A stretch of DNA of 64,000 bases from Sediminivirga luteola (lineage in GTDB: Bacteria > Actinomycetota > Actinomycetes > Actinomycetales > Brevibacteriaceae), in the NCBI RefSeq assembly GCF_014639315.1, contig NZ_BMFY01000002.1:248001-312000 (forward strand). The letters run 5' to 3'. The position numbers and the translations under genes are program-made. The notes below the pieces were generated by a model that did not search any database, was not told where the DNA came from, and saw only the letters and a list, made by a program, of their open reading frames with translations. This document shows, one piece after another, positions 9,143 to 17,745 of the stretch (its first letter is position 1; every line of letters begins with the position of its first letter).

Positions 9143-9694
9143 TCAGTCCGGGCGGTCTCCGGGACCGCCGAGCCGGTCTTCGATGAAGCCGAGCAGTTCC
9201 CCGAGTCCCGCCTCGACCTCGTCGAGCATGCGTTCCTGCTCCGCCGGGCCGCCGTACCAGGGATCGGCCATGTCCAGCGCCGGATCCCACCCCGCAGGTC
9301 CGGCCGGCACACGCTGGAGTCCCGCGGCGGCGCGGGCCCGCGGATCGAAGCCGCGGTAGAGCAGGATGCGGTCGGTGATCCGCTCGTCGCCTCCGGCCAG
9401 CCGTGCCAGTGCCCGGGCGTGCCGTTCGGTCATCGCCAGGATCAGCTCGCGTTCCGGCAGCCAGTCCGCGGCAACCTGCCGGGCCACGTGCCCACCGGCC
9501 GGATAACCCCGCGCGGCCAGCGCCCTGGCGGTGTCCGGATAGACGGGACTCCCGGCCTCCTCGTCGCTGATGCCCGCGGAATCGACGCGCACGCGGCCCT
9601 CAAGACCGCGCTCGGCCAGCCGGGCGGCGAGCATCCGCTCGGCGGAGACGGATCGGCAGATGTTCCCGGTGCAGACCATGAGGATGCGATACAT
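9143..9694 (-). CDS. Low-molecular-weight protein-tyrosine phosphatase
   Basis: A 183-residue protein whose P-loop VCTGNICRS carries nucleophile Cys8 and Arg14 of the CX5R signature, with the general-acid aspartate in DPWYGG (Asp144). This is the full catalytic set of LMW-PTPs such as M. tuberculosis PtpA or Wzb, which dephosphorylate tyrosine in regulatory or polysaccharide-export proteins. I chose the ATG at 9694 because AGGA sits 8 nt upstream and the P-loop then falls at its usual distance; an ATG three codons earlier is possible. It stands alone, so its partner kinase is elsewhere. Confidence 0.9.
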   Translation of the reverse strand: MYRILMVCTGNICRSVSAERMLAARLAERGLEGRVRVDSAGISDEEAGSPVYPDTARALAARGYPAGGHVARQVAADWLPERELILAMTERHARALARLAGGDERITDRILLYRGFDPRARAAAGLQRVPAGPAGWDPALDMADPWYGGPAEQERMLDEVEAGLGELLGFIEDRLGGPGDRPD

Positions 9695-9865
9695 GCCCGC
9701 CATCCTAGGAGCGGCCCCGGCGGTCCCCGGAGCGGACATCTCCAGTGCCTCCGCCCGGCGCCGCAGCCCGCAGCCGTGATCCCAGCGACAACGATCCGCA
9801 GCCGGAGCCGCACCGGAACCGGCGCCCGCCCCCCGGTGTCAGTGACCCGCGATAGGTTAGAGGCC

Positions 9866-11839
9866 ATGAGCACTATCGAGTCGATCCTGCCGCACCGCGA
9901 CGAGTCCGTCAGCCCCCGGGACGATCTGTTCCGGCACGTCAACGGCGCCTGGCTGTCCAGCTTCACCATCCCGGCGGACCGGTCCGGCGACGGCGCGGCC
10001 CGCGAGCTCGTGGACGCCGCGGAGCAGCATGTGCGCGAGATCATCGACCGCGCGGCGCAGGAACCCGCCGCACCGGGCAGCGAGGCCCAGAAGATCGGCG
10101 ATCTCTATCGCTCCTTCATGGACACCGAGCGCATCGAACGGCTCGGCACCGCACCCTTGCAGGACGCCTTCGCGAAGATCGCCGGCGCGGGCGACCACAG
10201 CGCACTCGCCCGGGTGCTGGGCGAGCTGGAGGCCGAGGGCGTGCCGGGCATCATCGCAGCCTACGTCTCCGCCGACGCCGGCGCCCCCGACCGGTACATC
10301 GCGTACTTCCAGCAGGACGGCCTGCACCTGCCTGACGAGTCCTACTACCGCGAGGAGCAGTACGCGCCGATCCGGCAGAAGTTCCAGGAGCACGTGGAGG
10401 CACTCGCCGCACTGGGCGGCCTGGAGGAGCACACCGGGCAGACAAGCGGCGCCATCGCGGAGACCGTGCTCAGCCTGGAGACCGCCTTCGCCGCCCACCA
10501 CTGGGACGTCGTGGCCTCGCGGGACGCGGAGAAGACCTACAACAAGGTGGCGCTGGCGGACCTCCGCGCGCTGCTGGACGGCTTCGACCTGGACGCGTGG
10601 ATGGCGGGCCTGGGCGCCGACGCCGGGGCCTTCGCGCACGTCATCGTCCGCCAGCCGGACTTCCTCACCGGCGCCGCCGCGGTCTGGGCCGCCCGCCCCC
10701 TGGACGACCTCAAGGCATGGCTGCTCTATTCCGTGCTGGATTCGCACGCCTCCCTGCTGAACGAGGACATCGTCGAGGAGGACTTCGCCTTCTCCGGGCG
10801 GGTGCTCTCCGGCGCGGAGGAGAATCGGGATCGCTGGAAGCGCGGGGTCTCCCTGGTCGAAGGTCTCCTGGGCGAGGCGGTCGGCAAGCTGTACGTGGCC
10901 GAGCACTTCCCGCCCCGCTCCAAGGAGCTGATGCTGGAACTGGTCGGCAACCTGATCGAGGCCTACCGGCGGTCCATCTCCGAGCTGCCGTGGATGGGCG
11001 AGGAAACCCGGCAGCGCGCCCTGGAGAAACTGAGCAAGTTCACCCCCAAGATCGGGTACCCGGACAAGTGGCGGGAGTATCCCTTCGAGGTCCGCGCCGA
11101 CGACCTGGTGGGCAACTACCGCCGCGCCGCCCGCGCCGAGCACGAACGGCAGCTGGGACGCATCGGGCAGCCCATCGACCCGTACGAGTGGCTGATGAAC
11201 CCGCAGACGGTCAACGCCTACTACCACCCCGTGCTCAACGAGATCGTCTTCCCGGCCGGCATCCTGCAGCCACCGTTCTTCGACCCCGACGCCGATGCCG
11301 CACTCAACTACGGGGCGATCGGCGCCGTGATCGGTCACGAGATCGGGCACGGCTTCGACGACCAGGGTTCGCGGTACGACGGCGACGGGAACCTGCGCGA
11401 CTGGTGGACCGAAGAGGACAGGATCGCGTTCGAGACGCGCACCAAAGCGCTGATCGAGCAGTACGACGCCCTCGTCCCGGAAGGCCTGGAGCCGGACCAG
11501 CACGTGAACGGCGCCTTCACCATCGGCGAGAACATCGGCGATCTGGGTGGCCTGGGCATCGCGTGGAAGGCGTACCAGATCCACCTCGACGGGGCCGAAC
11601 CGCCGGTGATCGAGGGAACGACGGGCGCGCAGCGGTTCTTCTTCGCCTGGGCACGCGCCTGGCGCGGTAAGCGCCGCACGGAGGAGAAGATCAAGCGGCT
11701 GGCGGTCGATCCGCATGCCCCCGAGGAATTCCGCTGCAATCAGATCGCCAGGAACATGGCGGCCTTCCACGAGGCCTTCGAGGTGCAGCCCGGCGACGCG
11801 ATGTTCCTACCGGAAGAGGAACGCGTCACCATCTGGTGA
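9866..11839 (+). CDS. M13 family zinc metallopeptidase (neprilysin/PepO-like)
   Basis: A 657-residue protein with zinc motif HEIGH at 491-495, third ligand Glu555 and Asp559 in ENIGD, and the substrate-binding NAYYHP stretch upstream, all diagnostic of M13 (gluzincin) oligopeptidases. Length matches the bacterial PepO-like forms. No signal peptide or membrane anchor is visible, so it should act in the cytoplasm on short peptides. The ATG at 9866 follows a TAGGTT -10-like hexamer at about 9854, suggesting a very short leader. It is convergent with the DUF1684 gene. Confidence 0.92.
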   Translation: MSTIESILPHRDESVSPRDDLFRHVNGAWLSSFTIPADRSGDGAARELVDAAEQHVREIIDRAAQEPAAPGSEAQKIGDLYRSFMDTERIERLGTAPLQDAFAKIAGAGDHSALARVLGELEAEGVPGIIAAYVSADAGAPDRYIAYFQQDGLHLPDESYYREEQYAPIRQKFQEHVEALAALGGLEEHTGQTSGAIAETVLSLETAFAAHHWDVVASRDAEKTYNKVALADLRALLDGFDLDAWMAGLGADAGAFAHVIVRQPDFLTGAAAVWAARPLDDLKAWLLYSVLDSHASLLNEDIVEEDFAFSGRVLSGAEENRDRWKRGVSLVEGLLGEAVGKLYVAEHFPPRSKELMLELVGNLIEAYRRSISELPWMGEETRQRALEKLSKFTPKIGYPDKWREYPFEVRADDLVGNYRRAARAEHERQLGRIGQPIDPYEWLMNPQTVNAYYHPVLNEIVFPAGILQPPFFDPDADAALNYGAIGAVIGHEIGHGFDDQGSRYDGDGNLRDWWTEEDRIAFETRTKALIEQYDALVPEGLEPDQHVNGAFTIGENIGDLGGLGIAWKAYQIHLDGAEPPVIEGTTGAQRFFFAWARAWRGKRRTEEKIKRLAVDPHAPEEFRCNQIARNMAAFHEAFEVQPGDAMFLPEEERVTIW

Positions 11840-11849
11840 CCCTCCGGTT

Positions 11850-13181
11850 TCAGGCGGCGCCGGAGCGTGCCAGCTGGGCGAACTGGCGGACGAAGCCCTT
11901 CCAGCTGTCCGCCTCACCGCTGGTGGAGATCGCCGGCACCGCGGGAATCTGCCAGGCGAACTCGGCGATCCGGCGCGCCTCCCCCGGCGGCACCAGGCGC
12001 GGCTCGGCACGCCGGTCCCGGTCCTCGGCGGGCACGCTGGCACCGGGGGCCTCATCGGCGGCATCGGCCAGCAGCTCCGCCGCGCCGAACCCCAGGGTCG
12101 GCACTCCCTCGGCGAGGGCATCCGCCAGCAGCGCCCGCTCATGTTCCAGGCAGGCATCGGCGCCGGGCTCCTGGCCCAGCACGATGACGGCCTTGAACCC
12201 CGTCAGCGGCGGAATCCGCTCGCCCGCGGTGAGATCCACGGTGACCAGGTCCAGTCCGGCCTCCTCCCACCAGGCGCCAAGCTCTCCGAGCCCCAGGGAT
12301 TCCTCGTTGCGGATCACCAGGACGGGGCAGTTCACGCCGCTGCGTCCCAGCGTCTGCGCCGGCTTCCGCTCGCCGGCCCAGACCGGGAACGGCAGCTCAT
12401 TGCCCGCGATCGGCGCCGGGCACGTCGCGAAGGGAGTGAAGGCGAACGGCATGTTCACCGCGCGGTTGAAGTCAAGGACCACCCCGCCCTGGGCATCCGG
12501 GACGCCGAGCGAGAGCGTGCGCCACGCGGGGGTGAGAGTGCCGGAGGAAGCATCCGAGAAGAGCGCGGTCAGCCCGGTCTGAGCCGATCCGGTCGCGTGC
12601 AGCGTGACCTCGTGCCCCTCGTGCTCGAACCGCACTGTGCCAGGAGACAGCACGGTGTCCTCCAGGCCCGGCCAGGCAGTCGCGATGCGGTGTGCCACGG
12701 GTTCCTCGTGAGGCGCGAACACACCGGCTTTGACCCAGGACTCGTCCGGCTCGAACGCCGGGACGCCGTGGAAGGAACGCAGCAGCGGCGAACTGGAATC
12801 CCTCAGCCGCACCCCGTAGGTCGCGCCTCGCCGGATGAGCTCGAAGACCAGGGTGCCGCTGGAGATCCACAGCAGGTTCGCGCCGGGCCGAAGCCACGCG
12901 CGGAAGCCTCCCCGGACATCCAGGTCCACGCTCCGGCCTTCCTCTTTCGCCTGGCCCGCCAACCTGAGCGTCTCTGCCGTCGGGCCCGCCGTCTGGCCGC
13001 GGTCCAGGATCAGGGTGACCGCACCATCGGCGACCGTCCAGGTGCCGAGCATCCCGTCGAAGCGGTTCTCCCCCGGGCCCAGCCAGCGCAGACCGGTGAG
13101 GCTGAGCCAGCCGTGCGGCGAAGCGAGCTGCCGGACGCGTTCGTCATGCCACGCCTGCCATTCCGCCTGAAACTGATTCAC
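11850..13181 (-). CDS. DUF1684 protein fused to a GATase1-like domain lacking the catalytic cysteine
   Basis: About 443 residues. Residues 1-275 match the DUF1684 pattern: HGWLSLTGLRWL near the start, then YGVRLRD and the closing LDFNRAVNMPFAFTP with the conserved cysteine after it. From about 290 a second Rossmann-like domain begins (PVLVIRNEESLGLGELG) and resembles a class I glutamine amidotransferase. Where active enzymes have G-x-C-x-G, it reads LGFGAAELLA, so the nucleophile is absent. DUF1684 function is unknown; the second domain may bind a ligand only. GTG 13181 is favoured because AGGAAG lies 8 nt upstream; GTG 13190 is an alternative. Confidence 0.75.
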   Translation of the reverse strand: MNQFQAEWQAWHDERVRQLASPHGWLSLTGLRWLGPGENRFDGMLGTWTVADGAVTLILDRGQTAGPTAETLRLAGQAKEEGRSVDLDVRGGFRAWLRPGANLLWISSGTLVFELIRRGATYGVRLRDSSSPLLRSFHGVPAFEPDESWVKAGVFAPHEEPVAHRIATAWPGLEDTVLSPGTVRFEHEGHEVTLHATGSAQTGLTALFSDASSGTLTPAWRTLSLGVPDAQGGVVLDFNRAVNMPFAFTPFATCPAPIAGNELPFPVWAGERKPAQTLGRSGVNCPVLVIRNEESLGLGELGAWWEEAGLDLVTVDLTAGERIPPLTGFKAVIVLGQEPGADACLEHERALLADALAEGVPTLGFGAAELLADAADEAPGASVPAEDRDRRAEPRLVPPGEARRIAEFAWQIPAVPAISTSGEADSWKGFVRQFAQLARSGAA

Positions 13182-13722
13182 CAGCCACACTTCCTATTGA
13201 TCGTCTGCTCATCCATGTGCCGCGTGCGGGTCGGTCCCCGCGGACGGCGTGCCTGCGGGCGCACTCCCCGGCGCCCGCGGCTGCCGTGTGCCGGCCTCTC
13301 CCGGGCGCCGCACCGGCCGCATCGCAGCGCCCGCCCGAATTCCCCTGGCTGCGCCGGGCGTCGTGCCGCCCGCGAGGACCGTCCGGATCGTTCGGGGTAT
13401 CCCGGCAATGCGTCTGTTCCCTACAGTAACGAGCACGGTTGTACGTGCAAGCAAGACCCCCGGGTGAAGACGGGCCCCTGGGGTATCCGCCGGTGCGACG
13501 GCGTGGTGCCCGCAGACCCGCGGGTGCCAGGTGCGCGGAACGCGGCACGCCGGGCGGGCGCTGCGTGGCAAGCGCGGGGCAAGCACCGTCCGGCGGGAAT
13601 ACCGGCACCCAGCCGTGCCTTGACCTAGGCGAGAGCCCGGCGTCGCTGACCCTCCGAACAGTCAAACCGTCGGGCGCCGCGCCGGCTGCACGCCGGCCGA
13701 CGACGAGAGAGAGGACCCCGGC
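13182..13722. other. GC-rich intergenic region with a candidate leftward promoter
   Basis: No gene is supported in 541 bp. On the minus strand TTGCAC (13445-13450) and TACTGT (13423-13428) are spaced 16 nt, a good sigma-70-type match reading toward the DUF1684 gene. It would give a leader of about 230 nt, unusually long and rich in short GC inverted repeats. On the plus strand TTGACC near 13622 could serve the mycoredoxin gene. Confidence 0.4.
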
Positions 13723-13995
13723 ATGCCGGCTTCGGACTTCCTGCCCCAGGAGGGCACCGTGACCATGTTCACCACGAGCTGGTGCGGGTACTGCAAACGG
13801 CTGAAGCCTCAGCTGGCCTCGGCCGGGATCGCGGTCAACGAGGTGAACATCGAAGAGGTCGACGGCGCCGCCGCAGTCGTCGAGGAGGTCAACGACGGCA
13901 ACCAGACCGTGCCGACGCTGCTGTACGCCGACGGTTCCGCCGCCACCAACCCTTCCCTGGCCCAGGTACAGGAGAAGCTCGCAGCCCTCGCCTGA
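13723..13995 (+). CDS. Mycoredoxin-1-type glutaredoxin
   Basis: A 90-residue (or 78-residue) thioredoxin-fold protein with the active site TTSWCGYCKRLK. CGYC rather than CPYC, followed by basic K/R residues, marks the actinobacterial mycoredoxin Mrx1, which reduces mycothiol-mixed disulfides in the cytoplasm. The cis-proline VPT lies near residue 65. Two starts are plausible: ATG 13723 with GAGAGAGGA upstream, and GTG 13759 with AGGAGG 5 nt upstream, giving MTMFTTSWCGYC, which matches the family's usual start better. Its presence implies a mycothiol-making organism. Confidence 0.88.
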   Translation: MPASDFLPQEGTVTMFTTSWCGYCKRLKPQLASAGIAVNEVNIEEVDGAAAVVEEVNDGNQTVPTLLYADGSAATNPSLAQVQEKLAALA

Positions 13996-14030
13996 AAGGG
14001 CGCCCGCGCCTGACGCGGTGCGCAGCGCCG

Positions 14031-14112
14031 CGCTTACGTCGTCGTTGCGGTCTTACGTCGTCGCTCTCCCGGGCTGGGCGGTGACGATCTACGAGCGGAG
14101 CGACGACGTAAG
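14031..14112. repeat. Inverted repeat with an extra direct copy (CTTACGTCGTCG family)
   Basis: CTTACGTCGTCG occurs at 14033 and again at 14052, where it extends to CTTACGTCGTCGCTC. Its exact 15-bp reverse complement is at 14098-14112. The 31-nt spacer makes a simple terminator unlikely. It lies between the mycoredoxin gene (rightward) and yceI (leftward), a convergent gap. Confidence 0.65.
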
Positions 14113-14238
14113 CGGCAGGCTGGACGACGATGTCAGGACGCGAGGTGGGCACATGCGCGGCCGGCAGAGCGGCAGCGTGCCGGACGCTGCCGGCGGGACG
14201 GTGCCAGGGGCTTCCGTGCCCCGTATCTCAGGCGTATC

Positions 14239-14946
14239 TCAGGCGCGCTCGAACACGAGGGACAGCTCGAGGGCGCCCTCGTCCTCGACTGAGACGAAGC
14301 CCAGATCGGGCGCCTGCACATCGAAGTCGGCCCACACGGCCGGGACTGCCCCGGCGACGGTCAGGCGGTTCTGTTCACGGACGACATCGAGCACGACCTC
14401 GGCGTCGTTCTCCACGCCGTTGATGCTCAGCACGCCCTGCGCGGTCACCTGCATGATGCCGGTGCTCTCGGCCAGATCGGCCAGATCGACCGGCCCGGTC
14501 AGGACGAACCCGGCTTCCGGATGCTCACTGGTGTCAACGGCCCGGGTGGCGAAGTACTCGTCCCGCTGCGCGGAGTCGGTGCGGACTTCCCGCAGGTCGA
14601 TCACGACCTCACCGTCGGTGACGCTGCCGCCGGAGACCTCCAGCTCGCCGGTGACCGCTTCGGTGCGGCCGACGACGGTGACGTCCTCGCCGCCGAGCAC
14701 CTCCTCCACCCGGTAGCCCGCCTCGGAGCCCTCGGCCAGCACCCATGCGCCGTCGATGCTCTCAGCCGGTTCGACCGGGACCTCCGCCTCCTGCGTGGCC
14801 TCCGCCGGGTCCGGGGCGGCGGCGTCCCGCTGGGCCGCGTAGATCCGGATCCCGCCGAACACCGCGACGGCCAGGAAGGCCACGGCGATGAGGAGGAACC
14901 ACCAGCGGATGCGGGCGCGGGGAGCGTCCTCGGGCTGCTGAGGCAC
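14239..14946 (-). CDS. YceI-like lipocalin-fold protein with N-terminal membrane anchor
   Basis: A 235-residue protein. A basic N-terminus and one transmembrane helix (about 15-37) lead to an acidic Ala/Pro/Glu linker, then a YceI domain at about 65-233 with GGEDVTVVGRTEAVTG, DLREVRTDSAQRDEYF and the SEHPEAGFVLTG stretch typical of the family. YceI proteins bind isoprenoid or other lipid ligands in a lipocalin-like barrel; the anchor places it outside the membrane. It lies downstream of the nucleotidase gene on the same strand, but two hairpins between them argue for separate transcription. Confidence 0.85.
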   Translation of the reverse strand: MPQQPEDAPRARIRWWFLLIAVAFLAVAVFGGIRIYAAQRDAAAPDPAEATQEAEVPVEPAESIDGAWVLAEGSEAGYRVEEVLGGEDVTVVGRTEAVTGELEVSGGSVTDGEVVIDLREVRTDSAQRDEYFATRAVDTSEHPEAGFVLTGPVDLADLAESTGIMQVTAQGVLSINGVENDAEVVLDVVREQNRLTVAGAVPAVWADFDVQAPDLGFVSVEDEGALELSLVFERA

Positions 14947-15034
14947 AGGCGTCCTTTCGGCTCAGGCGTCCCGGCCGGGACACCGCATGGGAGTGACGGC
15001 CAGCGACCGTAGATCGAGGATACCGCCACAGACA

Positions 15035-15075
15035 GATCCGGCCGGCACGTCCCGAAAGGACGTACCGGCCGGATC
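15035..15075. terminator. Hairpin downstream of the 5'-nucleotidase gene
   Basis: GATCCGGCCGGCACGTCC pairs with GGACGTACCGGCCGGATC with one mismatch around loop CGAAA. It sits 50-90 nt past the nucleotidase stop on the minus strand and ahead of yceI; probably a terminator, or an insulating palindrome. Confidence 0.6.
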
Positions 15076-15088
15076 GTCGGCATTCCCC

Positions 15089-15113
15089 CGCGGCGGGCTT
15101 CACACCCGCCGCG
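15089..15113 (-). terminator. GC hairpin immediately after the 5'-nucleotidase gene
   Basis: CGCGGCGGG and CCCGCCGCG form a perfect 9-bp stem with a 7-nt loop, 12 nt after the nucleotidase stop. No strong T-run follows, as is common in actinobacteria. Confidence 0.6.
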
Positions 15114-15124
15114 AGATCAGCGGG

Positions 15125-17491
15125 TCAGAGCTGCGAGCCCGCACCGCGGCGGCGGACACCTGCGGCGACGGCCACCCCGCCGGCGGCGAGGAGGGCCAGC
15201 GCGAGACCGAGCAGACCGGCCACATCGCTACCGGTCCGCGGCAGCGGCTTGCCGTCACCGGGGCCCGGGCCGGCGCCCGGGTCGCTGCCCGGCTGAGTCG
15301 GCGTGGGCTCGCCGCCCGGCTGGCCCGGATCGGTCGGGGTCGGCTGACCGGGCTCGGTGGGCGTCGGCTCGGTCGGGGCCGGCTCATCGGCGGTGACCTC
15401 GACGTTCAGCTCGGCCGAGTACGGCAGCGGCAGCGGGTTGTCGTCCCACCAGGTGGCCTGCGGGTCGGCCTGCAGCTGGACGCCGATGGTGGCCGCACCT
15501 GCCGCTGCGTCCTCGGCGGCGGAGAAGGTCAGGGTCAGGGTGCTCTCACCGGCAGGCAGCTCGTCGATGACGAGCTCTTCCTGCGCGTTGAACGCCTCGA
15601 CCAGGTCCTCGTCGTCCAGACCGCCGCGCAGCGCCCCGAGGAACGCGGCGTTGGCGTCGGCTCCCTGCACCGTGACGCCCTCGGGCAGGTCCACGGTGAC
15701 CCGGAACGGACCGGTCACCGGCTCCGCGGAGTCGGCCACGATGTAGGCCTCCGCAGTGCCGCCGGCCGGGATCCGCAGCGGGTCCTCATCGGCGCCGAAG
15801 CGGACCTCAGCGGTGCCGTTGGCGATGATGTCCAGGGCCAGATCGGCCTGGCGCTCGTCGTGGTCCGGGGAGACCGGGGTGTTCTCGGTGAAGTAACGCT
15901 CCCAGACCTCGAAGTCGGTCAGGCCGGACTGCTCCCACTCGCCGTTGGCGAACGAGGTGAAGTTGTCGCCGCCGGCGGCCAGGAAGCTCAGCGTCGCCAC
16001 GCGGTAGGTGGCCTCGGGGTCGATCTCCTCGCCGTTGACCGCGGCGTAGACGATCCGCTGCTCGGCGTCGTCGGAGGAGTCGTAGACGACCTCCAGCTCC
16101 TCCGAGATGCCCAGGTGCAGGAACGGACGGGCGCTGCCGGCCGGCTGCCACTGCTCCTCCAGGACGCCCAGCACATCGGCACCGGTCAGGGTGACCACGC
16201 CGTGGTCGTTGGCGAAGGGCAGCACCGCGTTGAGCTCGGCGACCGTCACCTCGCCGGGTGCCTCATCGGCGTACTGGTCGTCCACCAGCAGGTCCGTGCG
16301 CAGGCCGCCGGGGTTGGTGAGGGCGAAGTCCGAGCCCTCCAGCTGCGAGTACCCGGTGCCGGCCTGCAGCGCATCGGCGACCAGGTTGCCCAGCGTCGAC
16401 TCGGCGCCACGGTCCTCGGCGCCGTCGGCGGTGAAGGCGCGGGTGATGTCCTCGGTGATCTCACCGACCACGCGGCTGCCCAGCTCCTGGGCGGTCTCCA
16501 CCGCGTCGTTCACGATGGCCTCGACCTGCTCGACGACGGAGTTGCGGAAGCCCTCGTCCGCGGTCGGGACGTTCTCCAGGACCTCCGTGGTCCAGTTGCC
16601 GGACTCATCGGCGCTCAGCACGATCCGGCCGACGTTCTCGCCGTAGCTGCCGGCCTGGATGACCGGGCGGGTCCGCTCGGGCTCACCCGGGACCGGGGCC
16701 TCCCAGGCGTACTCCACGTGGGTGTGGCCGGTGTAGAAGGCGTCGACGGAGGCGTCGGATTCGGTGATCAGCTTGCCGAACTCGGGGTTGGAGGCGATGC
16801 CGGCGTCCACATCGGAGGTGACATTGGAGCCCAGGTGCGCCGAGACGACCGTGAGGTCCGGCTGCTCGGCTTCCGGCAGCGCTGCGATCTCCGCGACGGT
16901 GCGGTTCACGGCGTCCGTCGGATCGCCGAACTCGATGGCGTCGATGCCGCTGGGATCGACCAGGCTGGCGGTCTCCTCGGTGACGACGCCGATCACGGCC
17001 ACCCGGACCTCGCCGGCCTCGACGATGGCGTAGGAGTCGATCGCCTCCGGGACGTTCTGCGTGCCGCGCTCGTAGACGTTGGCGCCCAGCCACGGGAAGT
17101 CCGTCTCCGGGTTGACCCGGTCGGCGATGTCCGACCAGCCCTGGTCGAACTCGTGGTTGCCCAGCGCCGCGACATCCATGCCCAGTGCGTTGTGGATGTC
17201 CAGGACGGGCTTGTCCTGCTGGCTGGAGGACACGTAGGTGGAGGCGCCGATGTCGTCGCCGGCGCTCAGGAACACCGTGGCGGCCTCGGACTCGGCGCGG
17301 AGCCGTTCGACGGTGGCGGCGAGGTCGACGCCTGCCTCGGCGACGCGGCCATGGAAATCGTTGATGCCCAGGAGCTGGACTTCGGTGCCGGGCTCGACGG
17401 CGCCGGCGGGCGAGACGCTCAGGGCGAGCGCCGCGGCCGGGGCCAGGAGCACCGCGGAGAGCGCTCCGGCTGTGGTGGTCTTCTTGTTCAC
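15125..17491 (-). CDS. Cell-wall-anchored 5'-nucleotidase/metallophosphatase (UshA-like, LPXTG)
   Basis: A 788-residue exported enzyme. After a signal peptide ending near residue 31, the calcineurin-like phosphoesterase domain shows GINDFHGR (Asp45, His47), SAGDDIG, GNHEFDQG at 111-118, SAHLGSN and TGHTHVEY, a full dimetal site. The 5'-nucleotidase C-terminal domain follows (NPGGLRTDL for nucleoside binding). A Pro/Thr-rich wall spacer then ends in LPRTG, a hydrophobic helix and basic tail, the sortase sorting signal. It should be covalently wall-linked and release phosphate and nucleosides from extracellular nucleotides. GTG start at 17491 with GGAGGAT upstream. Confidence 0.93.
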   Translation of the reverse strand: MNKKTTTAGALSAVLLAPAAALALSVSPAGAVEPGTEVQLLGINDFHGRVAEAGVDLAATVERLRAESEAATVFLSAGDDIGASTYVSSSQQDKPVLDIHNALGMDVAALGNHEFDQGWSDIADRVNPETDFPWLGANVYERGTQNVPEAIDSYAIVEAGEVRVAVIGVVTEETASLVDPSGIDAIEFGDPTDAVNRTVAEIAALPEAEQPDLTVVSAHLGSNVTSDVDAGIASNPEFGKLITESDASVDAFYTGHTHVEYAWEAPVPGEPERTRPVIQAGSYGENVGRIVLSADESGNWTTEVLENVPTADEGFRNSVVEQVEAIVNDAVETAQELGSRVVGEITEDITRAFTADGAEDRGAESTLGNLVADALQAGTGYSQLEGSDFALTNPGGLRTDLLVDDQYADEAPGEVTVAELNAVLPFANDHGVVTLTGADVLGVLEEQWQPAGSARPFLHLGISEELEVVYDSSDDAEQRIVYAAVNGEEIDPEATYRVATLSFLAAGGDNFTSFANGEWEQSGLTDFEVWERYFTENTPVSPDHDERQADLALDIIANGTAEVRFGADEDPLRIPAGGTAEAYIVADSAEPVTGPFRVTVDLPEGVTVQGADANAAFLGALRGGLDDEDLVEAFNAQEELVIDELPAGESTLTLTFSAAEDAAAGAATIGVQLQADPQATWWDDNPLPLPYSAELNVEVTADEPAPTEPTPTEPGQPTPTDPGQPGGEPTPTQPGSDPGAGPGPGDGKPLPRTGSDVAGLLGLALALLAAGGVAVAAGVRRRGAGSQL

Positions 17492-17745
17492 GATGGGGAT
17501 CCTCCGGTCTGATCACGCGGACATTCCCTTAGCCTGCCAGATTTCAGCGGACGCACAGACTACTTTCCGGTGAACATTAGGTTTCTCCCCTTCGGATGCC
17601 TCGATCCTGACAGCTGCATCGACCCCTTCAGCCGAACAGATCGTTCAGCCGCGCAGGTCGTTCAGCCGCGCGGATCGTTCAGTCACCGCAGCCCTCGGCG
17701 TATCAGCCGCCCCGGTGCTGGCCGCCTCGGCGGGTATGAGCCGTC
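17492..17745. repeat. Intergenic region with a 17-bp tandem repeat
   Basis: Within this gap, TCGTTCAGCCGCGCAGG at 17641 is repeated at 17658 with two changes and a third partial TCGTTCAG at 17675. The repeats lie between the start of the nucleotidase gene and the end of the MFS gene, both leftward, so they are in the upstream region of the nucleotidase gene and could be a regulatory array. No gene is seen. Confidence 0.5.

Noticed and set aside
7547-9865. Very long open frame running into the M13 peptidase gene
   Set aside because: It is the antisense/other-frame shadow of copC and yeiH, common in high-GC DNA; residues before 9866 show no family character.
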